In this document: in pieces, positions 6,946-16,196 of the stretch
How positions within the stretch are numbered: the stretch's first letter is position 1
How the letters are laid out: each line of letters opens with the position of its first letter
Source: Halorarius halobius
GTDB lineage: Archaea > Halobacteriota > Halobacteria > Halobacteriales > Haloarculaceae
Assembly (NCBI RefSeq): GCF_024298865.1
Contig: NZ_CP101161.1
Span: 3,307,227 to 3,371,226 of the forward strand
Reading direction: 5' to 3'
Length of the DNA stretch: 64,000 nucleotides
Translations under genes and position numbers: made by a program
The notes under the pieces: model-generated
What the model was told of the DNA's origin: nothing
What the model saw: only the letters and a program-made list of their open reading frames with translations
Database searches by the model: none

Positions 6946-9900
6946 ATGACTTCAGCCGCGCCTTCAACCGCCGACGTGCTGGAGACGGTCGACGCCCTCG
7001 GCCCGCCCGGCACGCCAGTGACGACCCCCGAGGTCGCCGAGGGGTTCGACTGCACCCAGCGGACCATCTACAACCGGCTGGACTCGCTCGTCGCCGACGG
7101 GAGCCTGAAGACGAAGAAGGTCGGCGCGAACAGTCGCGTCTGGTGGCGGCCTGCCAGCACCGACGTTCCCGCCGAGAACGACCCAACGGCAACCGTCACC
7201 GAATCGACATTCCGGCGGCTGTTCGAGAACGTTCCTGGCCTCTATCTCATCGTGGAGCCCGAGGACTACGAGATCGTCGCCGTGAGTGACGCCTACCTGG
7301 CGGCGACGATGACCGACCGGGCAGAAATCCTGGGCAAGAATATCTTCGACGTGTTCCCTGCCGATCCAGACGCCCCGGACCCCGAAGGCGCTCCCCGGTT
7401 ACGGCGGTCGCTCGAACGCGTGAGAGCAGAGGGAGAAACCGACGTCATGCCGGTGACGTTCTACCCGATCCCCCACACCGACTCCGAGACGGACGAGTTC
7501 GAGGACCGCTGGTGGACCCCGACGAACGCCCCTGTCTTCGACGATTCGGGGGAAATCAACTACATCATCCACCGCGTCGAGGACGTCACGCCGGTCGTAC
7601 GCCAGCTCCAGGCTGGCGGCGACGAGGCGGTGCTCGACCGCCTCGACACGCGGGATTCCCACCTCACGACGGACATCATGCTTCGCGGCCGGGAGTTACA
7701 CGAGGCGAAAGAGGCCGCCTACGAACGGCTGAAAGAGAACGAGCAGCGACTCGACGCGTTCGTCACGACGACGACGGACCTCGTCTACCGGATGAGTCCC
7801 GACTGGTCGGAGGTGTACTCCCTGGAGGGGGACCCGTTCATCGAGGTGGACGAGCAGCGCACAGAGCGGTGGCTCACGGAGTACATCCCGGAGGACGAAC
7901 AGGAGCGGCTCGCGGACGCTATCGAGGCGGCCGTCGAGACAAAGGACCTGTTCGACCTGGAGCACGAGGTGTTCCTGGCCGACGGGACCCGCGGGTGGGC
8001 CCGCTCGCGGGGCGTGCCCATCCTGGACGACGACGGTGAGATCGTCGAGTGGTTCGGGACGGCCACCAACATCACCGAGCGCAAACGGCGAGAACAGCGC
8101 GACCAGTTCCTGCTCGAACTCACCGACGCGATCCGCCCACTCACCGATCCCGTGGAGATCCAGCACGAAGCCGCCCATATCCTCGGGGAATGGCTCGACG
8201 TCGCGCGCGCCCACTACGCCGAAGTCGACGAGGACGAGGAGACGTTCCGGATTCACGCCGATCACTACCACAGCGACGTCAGTTCGACCGTGGGCGAGCA
8301 CCGTCTGTCGGACTTTGGCGAGTACACCGCGGAGACGCTTCGTGCCGGCGACCGCCTCGTCCTGACCGACTACGACTCGACCGAGCAACTGAGCGATGAG
8401 GCGGGAGCGACGTTCACGACACTCGACAGCTACGCCAACGTCGCCGTGCCGCTGGTCAAGAACGACCGTCTCGTGGCGTTTTTCGCCGTCGACAACGCGA
8501 AACCCCGCGAGTGGACCGACACCGAGATCGAAATGGTCGAGGAGACCGCCGAGCGCACCTGGGCCGCCGTCGAGCGTGCCCACGCCGAACAGGCTCGCCG
8601 CGAGAGCGAGGAGAAATTCCGCGCCGTGGCGAACCTCGTGCCGAGCCTCCTGTGGAGCAACGACCCGGAGGGGTCGGCGATCTGGCACAATCAGCAGTGG
8701 CTCGACTACACCGGCCAGACGATGGAGGAGGCCGCTGACGACGGGTGGCTCGACGCCATCCATCCTGACGACCGCGAGCAGTCCCTCGAAAACTTCCAGC
8801 GTGCGGTCGACGCGGGCGAGCCGCTCCGGCAGGAGCACCGTATCCGGCACCACGATGGGGAGTATCGCTGGTTCCTCGTCCAAGCGCGACCAGTCAGGGA
8901 CGATGGAGAGATCAGCCGCTGGTTCGGCGCGGCAACCGACATTCACGACCAACGTGAGCTTCGGGCGACGCTCGAACGGCTCAACGCTGTGACCCGGGAC
9001 CTGCTCGATACCGAGTCGGCGACAATCGAAGACCGGGTCGCCGGGCTCGTGAGGGAAGTCCTGAACGTCGAGTACGCCGCCCTCTGGCGGTACGACGACC
9101 AGCGCGGCGAGCTCGACGAACACGCCGTCGACACGGCCCCGGACGTGGACCGCGGCTCGGTCAGCCCCTCGACGGAGCTCTCCGAGCTGATCTGGCAGAC
9201 GTTCGTCGGGAGCGACGTCGACGTGGCGACCGATCTCGACGGCCAGGACGACACGTGGGGGTCGCTCGAAAGCCGCGTGCTCGTGCCCCTGGGCCGCCAC
9301 GGCGTCGTGTGTCTCGGCTCCACCCGGGCGGGAACCTTCGACGAACGAACGGTCGACCTCGTCGAGATGGTGGCTGCGACCGTCGAGACCGCATGGGACC
9401 GCGCCGTCGGAGAAGCAGAGTTAGCGGACCGGAACGAAGAGTTGGTCCGCCTCGACCGGCTCAACACGCTCATCCGAGAGATCAACCAAGCGCTCGTGGC
9501 TGCCAACACGCGCGAGGAGATCGACGAAGCAGTCTGCGAACGGCTAGCCGACTCCGACCTCTACGAGTTCGCCTGGATCGGTGACCACGATCCGGGAACT
9601 GACTCGATCGAACCACGGGCGTGGGCTGGCGTCGACAGCGGCTACCTGGAGGACCTCGAGATCACGGTCGAGGACACCCCGACCAATCGTGACCCAATTG
9701 CCCGTGCTGTACGCACCGGTGACCTACAGGTCGTCGCGGACATCGCTACGGACAGCAATTTCGCTCCCTGGCGGGAAGCAACGCTCGAACGCGGCGCTCG
9801 GTCGCTGATTTGCATCCCACTCATCTACGACGACGCAACATACGGCGTGTTGGCCGTCTACGCTGACCGTCCTCAATCCGGCAAGGACAAGCGCAACCAG

Positions 9901-10677
9901 GACGTGTTGTCGGAGCTCGGCGACACGATCGCTCACACGATCAACGCCAGGGAGACGCGGGCGACCCTCCAGACCGACAGCGTTGTCGAACTCACGCTCC
10001 GATTCGACGATGCCGACACGCCGTTGTGTCGCCTCGCCCGGGAGACCGACTGCACGGTCGAGCACCAGGGGTTCGTTCCTCGGTCGGGCGGGCAGGCCGA
10101 CGTCTTCTTCATCGCCCGTGCGGTTAATCCAGCGGAACTGCAGGCCGCAGCGGAAGGACTCCTTGCCTTCGAGAGCGTCCAGTGCCTCACCGAGCGGGAA
10201 GATGGGTCCCTGTTCAGGGTGCGGGTGTCCGATCCGACACTCGCTGCGCGGTTCACCGACGCGGGTGCCGTCGTGCGCTCGCTCACGATCGACGCGGGTG
10301 TTGCGACTGCCGTCGTCGACATCCCGCACACAGCGGCGGTCCGAACGTTTCTCGACCAGCTCCGGCAGTGGAATCAGGTCTTCGAACTGCTCACGCGTCA
10401 GTCGCGCGAACGGCCGCTGAAGACTCGACAGACGTTCGTCGCCGCGCTCGAGGACCGCCTGACTGACCGACAGCGCGAAGTCCTGCAGACCGCCTACCTG
10501 AGTGGCTTCTTCGAGGTCCCCCGGGTCAGTAATGGCAAGGAGGTCACGGAACTGCTGGGCGTCTCCCAGCCGACGTTCTCCGAACATCTCCGTGCAGCCC
10601 AGCGCAGGCTGTGTGAGGTGCTCTTCGAGAGTTGGTCCCCCGGCGATGTGTCCGAGTTGGATGAGGCGCATTCCTAA
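6946..10677 (+). CDS. Giant PAS/GAF sensor with Bat and HTH_10 domains
   Basis: This 1243-residue protein begins with a winged helix (about 8-75: TPEVAEGFDCTQRTIYNRL, ending WWRP). It continues with PAS (about 90-220), a short coiled linker, PAS (about 270-380), GAF (about 390-545), PAS (about 560-675), two more GAF-like domains (about 680-1000), the Bat-associated domain (about 1010-1165) and a C-terminal HTH_10 (LTDRQREVLQTAYLSGFFEV and LLGVSQPTFSEHLRAAQRRL). It is a soluble one-component regulator that would sense redox, light or small molecules. DNA-binding domains at both ends are unusual. The ATG at 6931 lies five codons upstream; 6946 fits the promoter spacing better. Confidence 0.9.
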   Translation: MTSAAPSTADVLETVDALGPPGTPVTTPEVAEGFDCTQRTIYNRLDSLVADGSLKTKKVGANSRVWWRPASTDVPAENDPTATVTESTFRRLFENVPGLYLIVEPEDYEIVAVSDAYLAATMTDRAEILGKNIFDVFPADPDAPDPEGAPRLRRSLERVRAEGETDVMPVTFYPIPHTDSETDEFEDRWWTPTNAPVFDDSGEINYIIHRVEDVTPVVRQLQAGGDEAVLDRLDTRDSHLTTDIMLRGRELHEAKEAAYERLKENEQRLDAFVTTTTDLVYRMSPDWSEVYSLEGDPFIEVDEQRTERWLTEYIPEDEQERLADAIEAAVETKDLFDLEHEVFLADGTRGWARSRGVPILDDDGEIVEWFGTATNITERKRREQRDQFLLELTDAIRPLTDPVEIQHEAAHILGEWLDVARAHYAEVDEDEETFRIHADHYHSDVSSTVGEHRLSDFGEYTAETLRAGDRLVLTDYDSTEQLSDEAGATFTTLDSYANVAVPLVKNDRLVAFFAVDNAKPREWTDTEIEMVEETAERTWAAVERAHAEQARRESEEKFRAVANLVPSLLWSNDPEGSAIWHNQQWLDYTGQTMEEAADDGWLDAIHPDDREQSLENFQRAVDAGEPLRQEHRIRHHDGEYRWFLVQARPVRDDGEISRWFGAATDIHDQRELRATLERLNAVTRDLLDTESATIEDRVAGLVREVLNVEYAALWRYDDQRGELDEHAVDTAPDVDRGSVSPSTELSELIWQTFVGSDVDVATDLDGQDDTWGSLESRVLVPLGRHGVVCLGSTRAGTFDERTVDLVEMVAATVETAWDRAVGEAELADRNEELVRLDRLNTLIREINQALVAANTREEIDEAVCERLADSDLYEFAWIGDHDPGTDSIEPRAWAGVDSGYLEDLEITVEDTPTNRDPIARAVRTGDLQVVADIATDSNFAPWREATLERGARSLICIPLIYDDATYGVLAVYADRPQSGKDKRNQDVLSELGDTIAHTINARETRATLQTDSVVELTLRFDDADTPLCRLARETDCTVEHQGFVPRSGGQADVFFIARAVNPAELQAAAEGLLAFESVQCLTEREDGSLFRVRVSDPTLAARFTDAGAVVRSLTIDAGVATAVVDIPHTAAVRTFLDQLRQWNQVFELLTRQSRERPLKTRQTFVAALEDRLTDRQREVLQTAYLSGFFEVPRVSNGKEVTELLGVSQPTFSEHLRAAQRRLCEVLFESWSPGDVSELDEAHS

Positions 10678-10837
10678 TAGGGCCTTATTTGTGAAACACT
10701 ACTGCGCATCCGATTTCTCCTGTTAGGGCCAACCCTTTCGCTCCCACGCCGTCTCTTTCACTCTATGCGATGGAACCACCACGTCACGACGGCCCGATGG
10801 CCCGCATCGAAGAACGCCCCTCCAGGTGGGTAACCCG

Positions 10838-11404
10838 ATGGACAGAAACACCAATTCTCAGCTGAACGAACGATTCGACGCACTGACTGTCGAGGAACGA
10901 GAGACACTTCGTGTGGCCCTCCAAGCAGGGTATTTCGACGTGCCGAGGACGGCAACGCTCGTCGACATCGCCGACGAACTTGACCGCTCGGACGTCGAGG
11001 TCTCACAGCAGATCCGCCGGGGGATGGGTACCGTCCTCCGAAGCACGGACGTTCTGTCCGACCCGGCGGTCACCGCCGATGGCGGCACCGATCGCTCGTT
11101 GGATCGGATGTTCGACGCACTCAGCCATCCGTATCGCCGACGCATCCTGCTGCTCGTCAGCGAGCACAATCCCCGCGACGAGGACGAATTCAGTGTCGAG
11201 GACCTCGCCACCGAAGACGACGACCTCGAACTGTTGACGACCGAGTTGTATCACGCGCACCTGCCGAAGCTCGCTGAGGCGGGGTATATCGAGTGGGACG
11301 AGGACATGCGAACTATCCGTCGAGGACCGAATTTCGATGAGATCGCGCCGCTACTGCACTTGATGCACGACCATCAAGAGGAACTCCCCGAGGGCTGGCC
11401 CTGA
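10838..11404 (+). CDS. HTH_10-like plus DUF7344 transcriptional regulator
   Basis: Residues 10-75 form an HTH_10-like unit (LTVEERETLRVALQAGYFDV, then VDIADELDRSDVEVSQQIRR). Residues about 88-185 form a DUF7344 winged helix (SLDRMFDALSHPYRRRILLL, YHAHLPKLAEAGYIEWDED). This two-domain architecture is common among small haloarchaeal regulators. It lies 160 bases after the giant Bat protein on the same strand and may be part of the same response. An ATG at 10826 would add four residues. Confidence 0.85.
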   Translation: MDRNTNSQLNERFDALTVEERETLRVALQAGYFDVPRTATLVDIADELDRSDVEVSQQIRRGMGTVLRSTDVLSDPAVTADGGTDRSLDRMFDALSHPYRRRILLLVSEHNPRDEDEFSVEDLATEDDDLELLTTELYHAHLPKLAEAGYIEWDEDMRTIRRGPNFDEIAPLLHLMHDHQEELPEGWP

Positions 11405-11460
11405 ATGGATCACGACAGCAATCCCCGCCTCTGGGACTGTTTCACTCGTGGCAGGACCCG

Positions 11461-11886
11461 TTAGCCGTCGATCGTGATCGAGCCGCCGGACGTGACCGAG
11501 ATCGTGTATCCGTAATAGTCGAACCGTACACGCTGGTCTGGGTCGCCTGACTCGTGGAGTATCTCGAGGATGTCGGGGCCAATCGAATCGTATAGCGGTG
11601 GCAGCTCGGTCGGATCGACCCCTTCTCGCGCCGCCACTGCGTCGACAATCGCCGATGCAGGGAACGCCGCGTCGTCGACCTGCGCCGTCGTTCGACGCGC
11701 GATTTTGGTGATTACGAGCTCCCACGAATCCTCGCGGTCGTCGTCGACGATGGGCCAGCCACCCCGAACGTCGACACCGTTCGCGGCGGCGTCTGTCACG
11801 AGCTGCTGGAGTGCCTCGTGGAACTCGTCCTCGGTTGTGATAGCGGCTGGTGGGTCGTCCTCAGGTGGGTCGTCGGGGCCGTCCAT
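11461..11886 (-). CDS. HalOD1 output-domain protein
   Basis: This 141-residue protein has an acidic Pro-rich N-terminus and a middle segment (FHEALQQLVTDAAANGVDVR) that looks like a small DUF-type helical domain. A C-terminal HalOD1 domain follows (SAIVDAVAAREGVDPTELPP, then FDYYGYTISVTSGGSITI). HalOD1 is a haloarchaeal output domain of signalling proteins; its target is unknown. The start at 11886 is the first ATG after the acidic stretch; the longer frame upstream looks non-coding. Confidence 0.75.
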   Translation of the reverse strand: MDGPDDPPEDDPPAAITTEDEFHEALQQLVTDAAANGVDVRGGWPIVDDDREDSWELVITKIARRTTAQVDDAAFPASAIVDAVAAREGVDPTELPPLYDSIGPDILEILHESGDPDQRVRFDYYGYTISVTSGGSITIDG

Positions 11887-12274
11887 AGCACTTATTGGGG
11901 AGGACCGAACATAAGTGCCGCCTCCGATTGTATGTCCCTCTCCTGTTGTCAGTGACTGCCTCGGAAAAACGCCGAAGAGATGGCTTGACGGGTAAAACTC
12001 GGGCAGCACGACCGTTCGTCCCCACACTACCGAGACGATGGCGGTTCTCCGCTCGCCTGATAGAACTGCGTAGCGACGAGCCAGTGATACAAACCAGATG
12101 TCGTGAACGAGATGACGAGTCACTCGGTCAGTGCATCCCTCCGAGAAAGCGGCGTTTTTGAGCGATACGTGTCCAGCCTCGCGTAGTGGCACCAACGTGT
12201 GAGTCTCGCCGGAATGTCTTTCGACGTATCGCCCAAAATCGCACGTCGCGTGGCCGAAGTACGACTCAACGCCG
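11887..12274. other. Left flank of the IS4-type transposase gene
   Basis: No gene is recognised. It probably holds the left end of the insertion sequence, but I could not find an inverted repeat matching the right flank with confidence. A weak match pairs CACTCGGTCAG (12119-12129) with the inverse of sequence near 13890. Confidence 0.35.
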
Positions 12275-13861
12275 TTGTATGACCGAAGTTCGCTAACCGG
12301 ACTGGAGTCGGACGTTCGAACCGTTTCGGAAGCCTGGTTCGACCACGACGCTCATACGTCCGTCGAGCAGTTCGTCTGTGCGTGCCCGTTAGCCTACGTT
12401 CGGTTCGACCCTCATGACCACTACGCGGACTCGACACGCTACGAGATGGGTACGCTCGTTCGCGTGTTCGTGCTGAAAAAACTCCATGGGTGGAACCACG
12501 AGACGGCACTCGTCGAGTACCTGGATCGCCGTCCTGAGATCTGCGAGCAACTAGGTCTTGAATCAATCCCCGATCAGTCGACGCTGTGGCGAAGCTGGCA
12601 CACTCGCTTCACCGAAGATTTCCGAGCGACCATCGAGACGGTTGCTCGAACGATCCTCATCAACGCGCAGAATGCGGGTGTTCCGGTCCCGCGTGAACCG
12701 GATCGAACGCTCCGGCACCACAATACCGAATCCGAGGAGTCGGATCCAGACAATAGTACCGTTCTCGAGCAAGCGAGTGAAATCACCGACCACGTCAGCC
12801 GCATCATCTTCCCTGCGTTTTCGCTTGATCGTGGTGAGGGGTGTGAGATCCCCGAGAATGCGTACTGGGACTTGCAAACGTATCTGGGGTTGCGAGAGAA
12901 TCTCGCTGCGAACGAGGGGGCACGCAGTTTCATTCACGAGTCGACTCGTGACCGAACCCCGCTCGGGCACGCGCATCGTGACCATCTCCGTGCTCTCTCA
13001 ATCGAACAGATTCGAGAGATGTACCGGCAGGCAGTGGCCCGCCTCGTAGAGGAAGTAGCAGCGACGGAGGAGTTCTATCGTGCCGGGATCGTGGCGATCG
13101 ACATCACCGAAGCCGACCCCTTCACAGGCGACCGGACGGACCACGAGGACGAGATTCTCGGAACGAAAGAGAACTCCGACGAGTACGCCTATCAGTGGGC
13201 AACAGTACAGTTGGTTGGCAATGCGGTTCCGATCGTGCTTGATGCGCGCCCGGTTCGACGGGGCGAGTCACGGAAGGAAATCGTCGAGGATCTGCTTGAC
13301 TCCGCCGAAGAGCTCGTTCACGTCGATAACGTCTTGATGGATCGGGAGTTCGACAGTCAGCACGTTCTGGAGATGATCACCCAGCGCGGGCTCTCCTACG
13401 TCGTCCCAAAGCGGATGCAGACCAGCGAGAAAGCCCAAGCCAAGCGGTTACTCCAGCGCGACCAAGACCGATACGAGACCGACCGGAAGCTGCATCTCGG
13501 CAAGAACGAGTGGCACGAGACGACGCTGGTTTATCGGCGAAAAGCAAACACTGAGCACGACGATCACCGGCAGTACTCGGTGTTCATGACGAATAGAGGG
13601 AGTGGACACCTCACGGAGTACGGCTATCGCTGGGAGATCGAGAGTGGCTACCGATCGATAAAGCGGTTTATGGCGGCGACAACGTCGAAGAATTTCGGGC
13701 TTCGATTCTTCTACTTCGCGTTCGCGTGTCTGCTGTACTCCATCTGGCGAGCGGTCGATCTGCTCGTGCAGGTCGAGTTGACCGGCGAGTATGAGCACTC
13801 ACCGGTGATTACAGCCGACAACACGCTGACGCTGCTGAAGAAGGAAACTGGAATCGGGTAG
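12275..13861 (+). CDS. IS4-family transposase
   Basis: This 528-residue DDE transposase has an N-terminal helical domain (YEMGTLVRVFVLKKLHGWNH, LESIPDQSTLWRSWHTRF). Catalytic motifs follow: AIDITEADPF (first Asp), LMDREFD (second Asp), and the IS4 signature Y-x2-R-x3-E-x6-K in YGYRWEIESGYRSIK. The frame is uninterrupted, so the element may be active. The start is uncertain: TTG at 12275 is in frame, while an ATG at 12279 opens only a five-codon frame, so a one-base change near the N-terminus is possible. It splits an otherwise signalling-gene region. Confidence 0.9.
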   Translation: MYDRSSLTGLESDVRTVSEAWFDHDAHTSVEQFVCACPLAYVRFDPHDHYADSTRYEMGTLVRVFVLKKLHGWNHETALVEYLDRRPEICEQLGLESIPDQSTLWRSWHTRFTEDFRATIETVARTILINAQNAGVPVPREPDRTLRHHNTESEESDPDNSTVLEQASEITDHVSRIIFPAFSLDRGEGCEIPENAYWDLQTYLGLRENLAANEGARSFIHESTRDRTPLGHAHRDHLRALSIEQIREMYRQAVARLVEEVAATEEFYRAGIVAIDITEADPFTGDRTDHEDEILGTKENSDEYAYQWATVQLVGNAVPIVLDARPVRRGESRKEIVEDLLDSAEELVHVDNVLMDREFDSQHVLEMITQRGLSYVVPKRMQTSEKAQAKRLLQRDQDRYETDRKLHLGKNEWHETTLVYRRKANTEHDDHRQYSVFMTNRGSGHLTEYGYRWEIESGYRSIKRFMAATTSKNFGLRFFYFAFACLLYSIWRAVDLLVQVELTGEYEHSPVITADNTLTLLKKETGIG

Positions 13862-14078
13862 TGAGGCACTCTGTTCTGGTTAGCGTGCTGTCTGAGTGGC
13901 TACACTGCTGGAAGTCTCGAAAATTTGTCCATATAGTTGAGTGTGTGATAAGAATAGTCGCTTGGAGAGCCATCTGGGGCAGTTTCCGCTGGCCAAATTA
14001 GGCATATTCACGCATTACAGGCCTGCTAAACCTGCTGTAGTCTCAACTTCCCATCCAGACAATCAATCGCACATCGAG

Positions 14079-14272
14079 TTAGAATGTGTCAAACGAGTTA
14101 ATTTCGTCGCTCGTCGAGTACGTCTCGACCACGTTCTGTTCGTCGAAGTCGGAATCATCACTCCAGATGCCTGCATCGCTGACGAGCGCACACGCTCGAT
14201 AGCGTTCAACAATAGGTATTACGTTTTCATCAAACTCTCGTCGACTATCGAGGATGGTTTGTGTGGTGTCTG
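14079..14272 (-). pseudogene. C-terminal fragment of a PIN-domain protein
   Basis: The minus strand reads TILDSRREFDENVIPIVERY, then ACALVSDAGIWSDDSDFDEQ, then VVETYSTSDEINSFDTF before a TAA at 14079-14081. The SDAGIWSDDxDF segment is the C-terminal catalytic part of a PIN nuclease family. The frame is closed by a stop immediately upstream, next to an IS200/IS605-like hairpin at 14284-14303. The first half of the gene has therefore been removed at that hairpin. Confidence 0.7.
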
Positions 14273-14283
14273 ACCGGATTCAT

Positions 14284-14303
14284 CCCACGACTGAAGTCGT
14301 GGG
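14284..14303. mobile_element. IS200/IS605-like hairpin remnant
   Basis: CCCACGACTGAAGTCGTGGG is a perfect hairpin differing by one loop base from the one at 4486-4505. It is not followed by the 18-base core. It marks the breakpoint of the PIN gene fragment. Confidence 0.5.
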
Positions 14304-14426
14304 CTTTCTCCTCAATTTCGTGTAAAACCCGGAGACATTCGGTCTGTTCCGCCTGTGGGGTACTCGAATTCGGTGTCGGTATTCGAACTGGAGATGAGTT
14401 CCGGCTCTAGGGTGGAAAGCAAGTAG

Positions 14427-14846
14427 CTAGTCTGCACTAGCGGGAGTACTGTCTACGTCGACATCGTCGAGAAGCGGGTAGTCGATGTGCATCTCGATTT
14501 TATCGAACGGGACAACTGGCTGGATCGCTCCCCCAGGGCCACCTTCCTTGAGTTCGAGGATGCCCAATACCTCCAGCTGTTTCAGATCTGCATGGACATC
14601 GGAGACGTCGCGGTCGACGAGTCGTGCAGCCTCCCGCATACTTGATGGTCGTTCTTTGGCGATTGCTTGGATGAGATCGAGGCGCAGTGGTGTGAGGCTG
14701 TCGACGAGATCGTCATAAGTCCCGAACTGGAGTACTGCACGCTCATCGCTTTCATCCAGTTCATCAGCTTCAGCAGTCTGAATGAACTGGAGCGTGTCCT
14801 CTCGGAGCTGTGCTCGATCGCCGACGGTGATGTGAAGCGTGGTCAT
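14427..14846 (-). CDS. HVO_A0114-type DNA-binding antitoxin
   Basis: The protein has 139 residues from MTTLHITVGDR. The N-terminal region (FIQTAEADELDESDERAVLQ) is acidic. The C-terminal part is a winged helix (RLDLIQAIAKERPSSMREAA, DRDVSDVHADLKQLEVLGIL). This is the antitoxin family paired with TumE toxins, and the gene lies 35 bases downstream of a TumE gene on the same strand. An earlier in-frame ATG at 14885 overlaps the toxin gene and is less likely. It would neutralise the toxin and repress the operon. Confidence 0.8.
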   Translation of the reverse strand: MTTLHITVGDRAQLREDTLQFIQTAEADELDESDERAVLQFGTYDDLVDSLTPLRLDLIQAIAKERPSSMREAARLVDRDVSDVHADLKQLEVLGILELKEGGPGGAIQPVVPFDKIEMHIDYPLLDDVDVDSTPASAD

Positions 14847-14881
14847 GTTCGGGTGGATTGGATCTGTATTGTATCTGCGGT

Positions 14882-15196
14882 TCAATAGGGACGGGGTGGG
14901 TTGCCACCAATCGTCTCCCAGTATTCGTCAGCACTAGCCCAAAACTCGACGATGAGTTCTTCCATACCAGGGAACTCGACGTCTGCCTCCCCGGCAGCGG
15001 TGTGGAGTTCGTGGCCTTTGGTGTCCTCGTGAGCGTTGTCATAGCGGATGAGCGTCAAATCTTGCAGCGTTCCCAGGTGCAGTGTGTACTTCCAACCGGA
15101 CGGGTAGGCATCCGTGTCGGTCGTCCGTCGGATGACGACGTTCTCGACGAGCCCGGCTTCGACGTGGGTGTAGCGGTGCGTGAGTTCCTGGCCCAT
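14882..15196 (-). CDS. TumE-family toxin
   Basis: This 104-residue protein has a beta-rich core (LVENVVIRRTTDTDAYPSGW, KYTLHLGTLQDLTLIRYDNA) and the family block YDNAHEDTKGHELHT. The C-terminal acidic helix (MEELIVEFWASADEYWE) also matches. TumE (DUF6516) proteins are toxins paired with an HTH antitoxin. Here the toxin gene comes first and the antitoxin second, the reverse of the order at the left edge of the window. Confidence 0.8.
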   Translation of the reverse strand: MGQELTHRYTHVEAGLVENVVIRRTTDTDAYPSGWKYTLHLGTLQDLTLIRYDNAHEDTKGHELHTAAGEADVEFPGMEELIVEFWASADEYWETIGGNPPRPY

Positions 15197-15905
15197 CCCT
15201 CCTCTGTTGGTTTGCTACCCAACACGATAAGTGTGTTGGGTATTCACCCAACAGCTTCTCAGATGATGGCGGGGGCTCGCACTCCTATCTTTTTGCAAGA
15301 AGAGAGTCCCGGCCTGAAGGCCGGACGTGAATCCGACCACATCCGCCACGCACCACGCGGTTATCTCACTGAAATCGTCTCTCCGGTGACTCAACGCGGA
15401 AAACTGGAGGTGATTTGGCGTTCCTCCCGTCGGCGTGGTCGATACCACACCTTCGACCGGACACACGTCCACCGACGTACCCGCCGAAAGGCGGGCATCA
15501 AAAACGCGAGCCTGCCGCGTTTGAGCGTCACCAGCGTGGCAGGAAGGGGGCGACGGGAATGCACGGTGCAAGGAGATACCGCGTCCCTCGAGACGCGCAA
15601 CACGACACGTCCCTCACGGGACTCTCTCACGGCGCACGAACCAAGACACCCCGGCTCTGCCGGGTAGAACGGGAGTCCACGCTGAATGCCACGCCCTTCA
15701 GGGCGTGGTACGTGGTAGCTTACTCCCCGCGCCGCGTTCGGCGATGGTACGCTCCAGCTGGTAGTACATCCTGTCACCCGAGGGTATTTAAACGGCCGTA
15801 TCAATTGGAGTCATTGCTATCGAGCCGACACATCTACGTTCGATTCGACGTCCAAGTCACCGACTCCTGAATCCGTGACTTGGAGACATCACTCAGAGAC
15901 ATATT
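15197..15905. other. Non-coding stretch rich in short perfect hairpins
   Basis: No credible gene is seen on either strand. The segment contains a series of strong short hairpins: CCGGCCTGAAGGCCGG (15309-15324), CCCGCCGAAAGGCGGG (15480-15495), GTCCCTCACGGGAC (15609-15622), CCCGGCTCTGCCGGG (15650-15664) and CCACGCCCTTCAGGGCGTGG (15689-15708). Read on the minus strand, 15650-15708 has the same architecture as the insertion-sequence end at 4486-4544. The rest may be a tnpB-less IS200/IS605 remnant or a structured RNA. Confidence 0.45.
15650..15708 (-). mobile_element. Second left-end-like hairpin pair with the 18-nt core
   Basis: On the minus strand a perfect hairpin, CCACGCCCTGAAGGGCGTGG, is followed by 8 bases, the exact core GTGGACTCCCGTTCTACC (15663-15680), and a second hairpin of CCCGGC/GCCGGG. 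The stems differ from those at 4486-4544 but the order and spacing are kept. Confidence 0.6.
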
Positions 15906-16175
15906 ATGTCGAACCAGTCAGAATCCAAAGTATATGTTAACGGTAGTTTAGTCGGAACCCACCCAGAACCCCAACTGTTGGCCGACCGTATCCGCACTGC
16001 TCGCCAACAGGGCGAGATATCGGAGATGGTCAACGTCTCGGTCGACGAAGGGACCAACGAGGTTATCATCAACGCCGACGCCGGCCGCGCCCGGCGGCCG
16101 CTTTTGGTCGTCGAGGACGGCGAGACGCTCGTCTCCGACGACGAGATACAGGCCGTTAACGACGATGATACGCCC
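15906..16175 (+). pseudogene. N-terminal fragment of RNA polymerase subunit B'
   Basis: The frame reads SKVYVNGSLVGTHPEPQLLA, then MVNVSVDEGTNEVIINADAG and RARRPLLVVEDGETLVSDDE. That is the conserved start of the archaeal RpoB' protein, which normally runs to about 600 residues. Similarity ends near DDEIQA (about 16155-16165). The frame then runs on without meaning across the antisense of vapC to 16454. Only about 85 codons remain, so it cannot act as a polymerase subunit. The fragment has its own ATG and sits directly against the 3' end of vapC. Confidence 0.75.
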
Positions 16176-16196
16176 ACGCACACTCCAGAGAGACTA

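Noticed and set aside
7696..9300. 534-codon minus-strand open frame
   Set aside because: It mirrors the PAS/GAF region of the giant regulator and has no family-like motif.
12100..13960. Terminal inverted repeats of the IS4-type element
   Set aside because: Only a weak, interrupted match was found between the flanks, so no element boundaries were called.
13941..14273. 110-codon plus-strand open frame after the transposase
   Set aside because: The opposite strand encodes a recognisable PIN-domain C-terminus, so this frame is a shadow.
14858..15667. 269-codon plus-strand open frame over the hairpin block
   Set aside because: Its first part is antisense to the TumE gene and the rest has no family-like pattern; the hairpin structure explains the block better.
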